A model generated the notes under the pieces. The model did not search any database. It was not told the DNA's origin and saw nothing but the letters and a program-made list of their open reading frames with translations. Position numbers and translations under genes: made by a program. Shown here piece by piece: positions 63,912 to 64,000 of a stretch of DNA of 64,000 nucleotides. This stretch comes from Rhodopirellula sp. (GTDB lineage Bacteria > Planctomycetota > Planctomycetia > Pirellulales > Pirellulaceae), in NCBI GenBank assembly GCA_002701385.1, contig NZVD01000087.1, positions 113,077 through 177,076 on the forward strand. Direction: 5' to 3'. Within the stretch, counting starts at the first letter, position 1, and the number at the start of each line of letters is the position of its first letter.

Positions 63912-64000
63912 TACCCATAACGACTAATTCTACGCGTGAAGAGTGATTAAGGCCCCTTTAAATGCCGGCGTTTTTGACTGGGGGTCTGTAGTACGAGGAA

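Noticed and set aside
1-64000. CRISPR arrays, tRNA genes, insertion sequences and prophage
   Set aside because: No regular direct repeats, no tRNA-type T-loop sequences in the gaps, and no transposase, integrase or phage proteins were seen.

Overview
The window reads as a single chromosomal stretch of a Planctomycetota bacterium (near 50 % GC by eye, no mobile elements). The strongest lineage evidence is a divergence-free pair of planctomycete-type genes: a DUF1549/DUF1553 protein with CxxCH motifs, followed by a Tat-exported DUF1501 protein. Supporting evidence is the abundance of Tat-signal proteins, a secretin plus separated GspF, and very large secreted/membrane proteins without familiar domains. 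I saw no CRISPR array, insertion sequence, prophage or tRNA gene. One RNA gene is clear: RNase P RNA.

Layout. 1-8.2 kb: the 3' part of a secretin gene, a class IV aminotransferase, a 62-residue Cys-rich lipoprotein-like gene, a DUF423 membrane protein, an exported HEAT-repeat-like protein, two tandem transglutaminase-like exported paralogues (one has lost the catalytic Cys), and a GspF-type inner membrane protein. 8.4-13.4 kb: tyrA, a purL whose product carries two PurS-like repeats at its N-terminus, purQ, and a DCC-type thiol oxidoreductase. 13.4-20 kb: an acidic membrane protein, a PAS-GAF-receiver signalling protein, a membrane metallophosphoesterase, an O-methyltransferase-like protein and a GntP-family permease. 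20-27 kb: the DUF1549/DUF1553 + DUF1501 pair, a Na+/solute symporter with a coupled 50-residue membrane peptide, and an SGNH hydrolase.

27.3-43.7 kb is the most unusual block. Five same-strand genes, mostly with overlapping stop/start codons, encode a 1240-residue and a 2679-residue membrane-anchored protein of one unrecognised family, a membrane-anchored FG-GAP/VCBS propeller, a TPR protein and a C25 (gingipain-type) cysteine protease with an intact His/Cys dyad. The two giant proteins contain three recognisable copies of the same module. The 2679-residue protein looks like two former exported proteins fused end to end, with a signal-peptide-like segment left in its middle. This is the best candidate for an undescribed envelope-associated system; its function is not known from sequence.

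43.8-64 kb: an esterase and an enolase-superfamily gene (probably one catabolic unit), rnpB, a PQQ-like propeller protein, a ribbon-helix-helix protein, an exported protein with all glutamate-racemase motifs, a Tat-exported sugar-phosphate-isomerase-like protein, a flavin-reductase-like protein, hflX, an SDR, an alpha/beta hydrolase, a CitG-like and a PTPS/QueD-like gene (overlapping), mutS, and a minus-strand pair encoding a GT39-like membrane glycosyltransferase and a membrane-fused spermidine-synthase-like protein. Many genes are convergent, and several junctions carry strong inverted repeats that look like bidirectional terminators.
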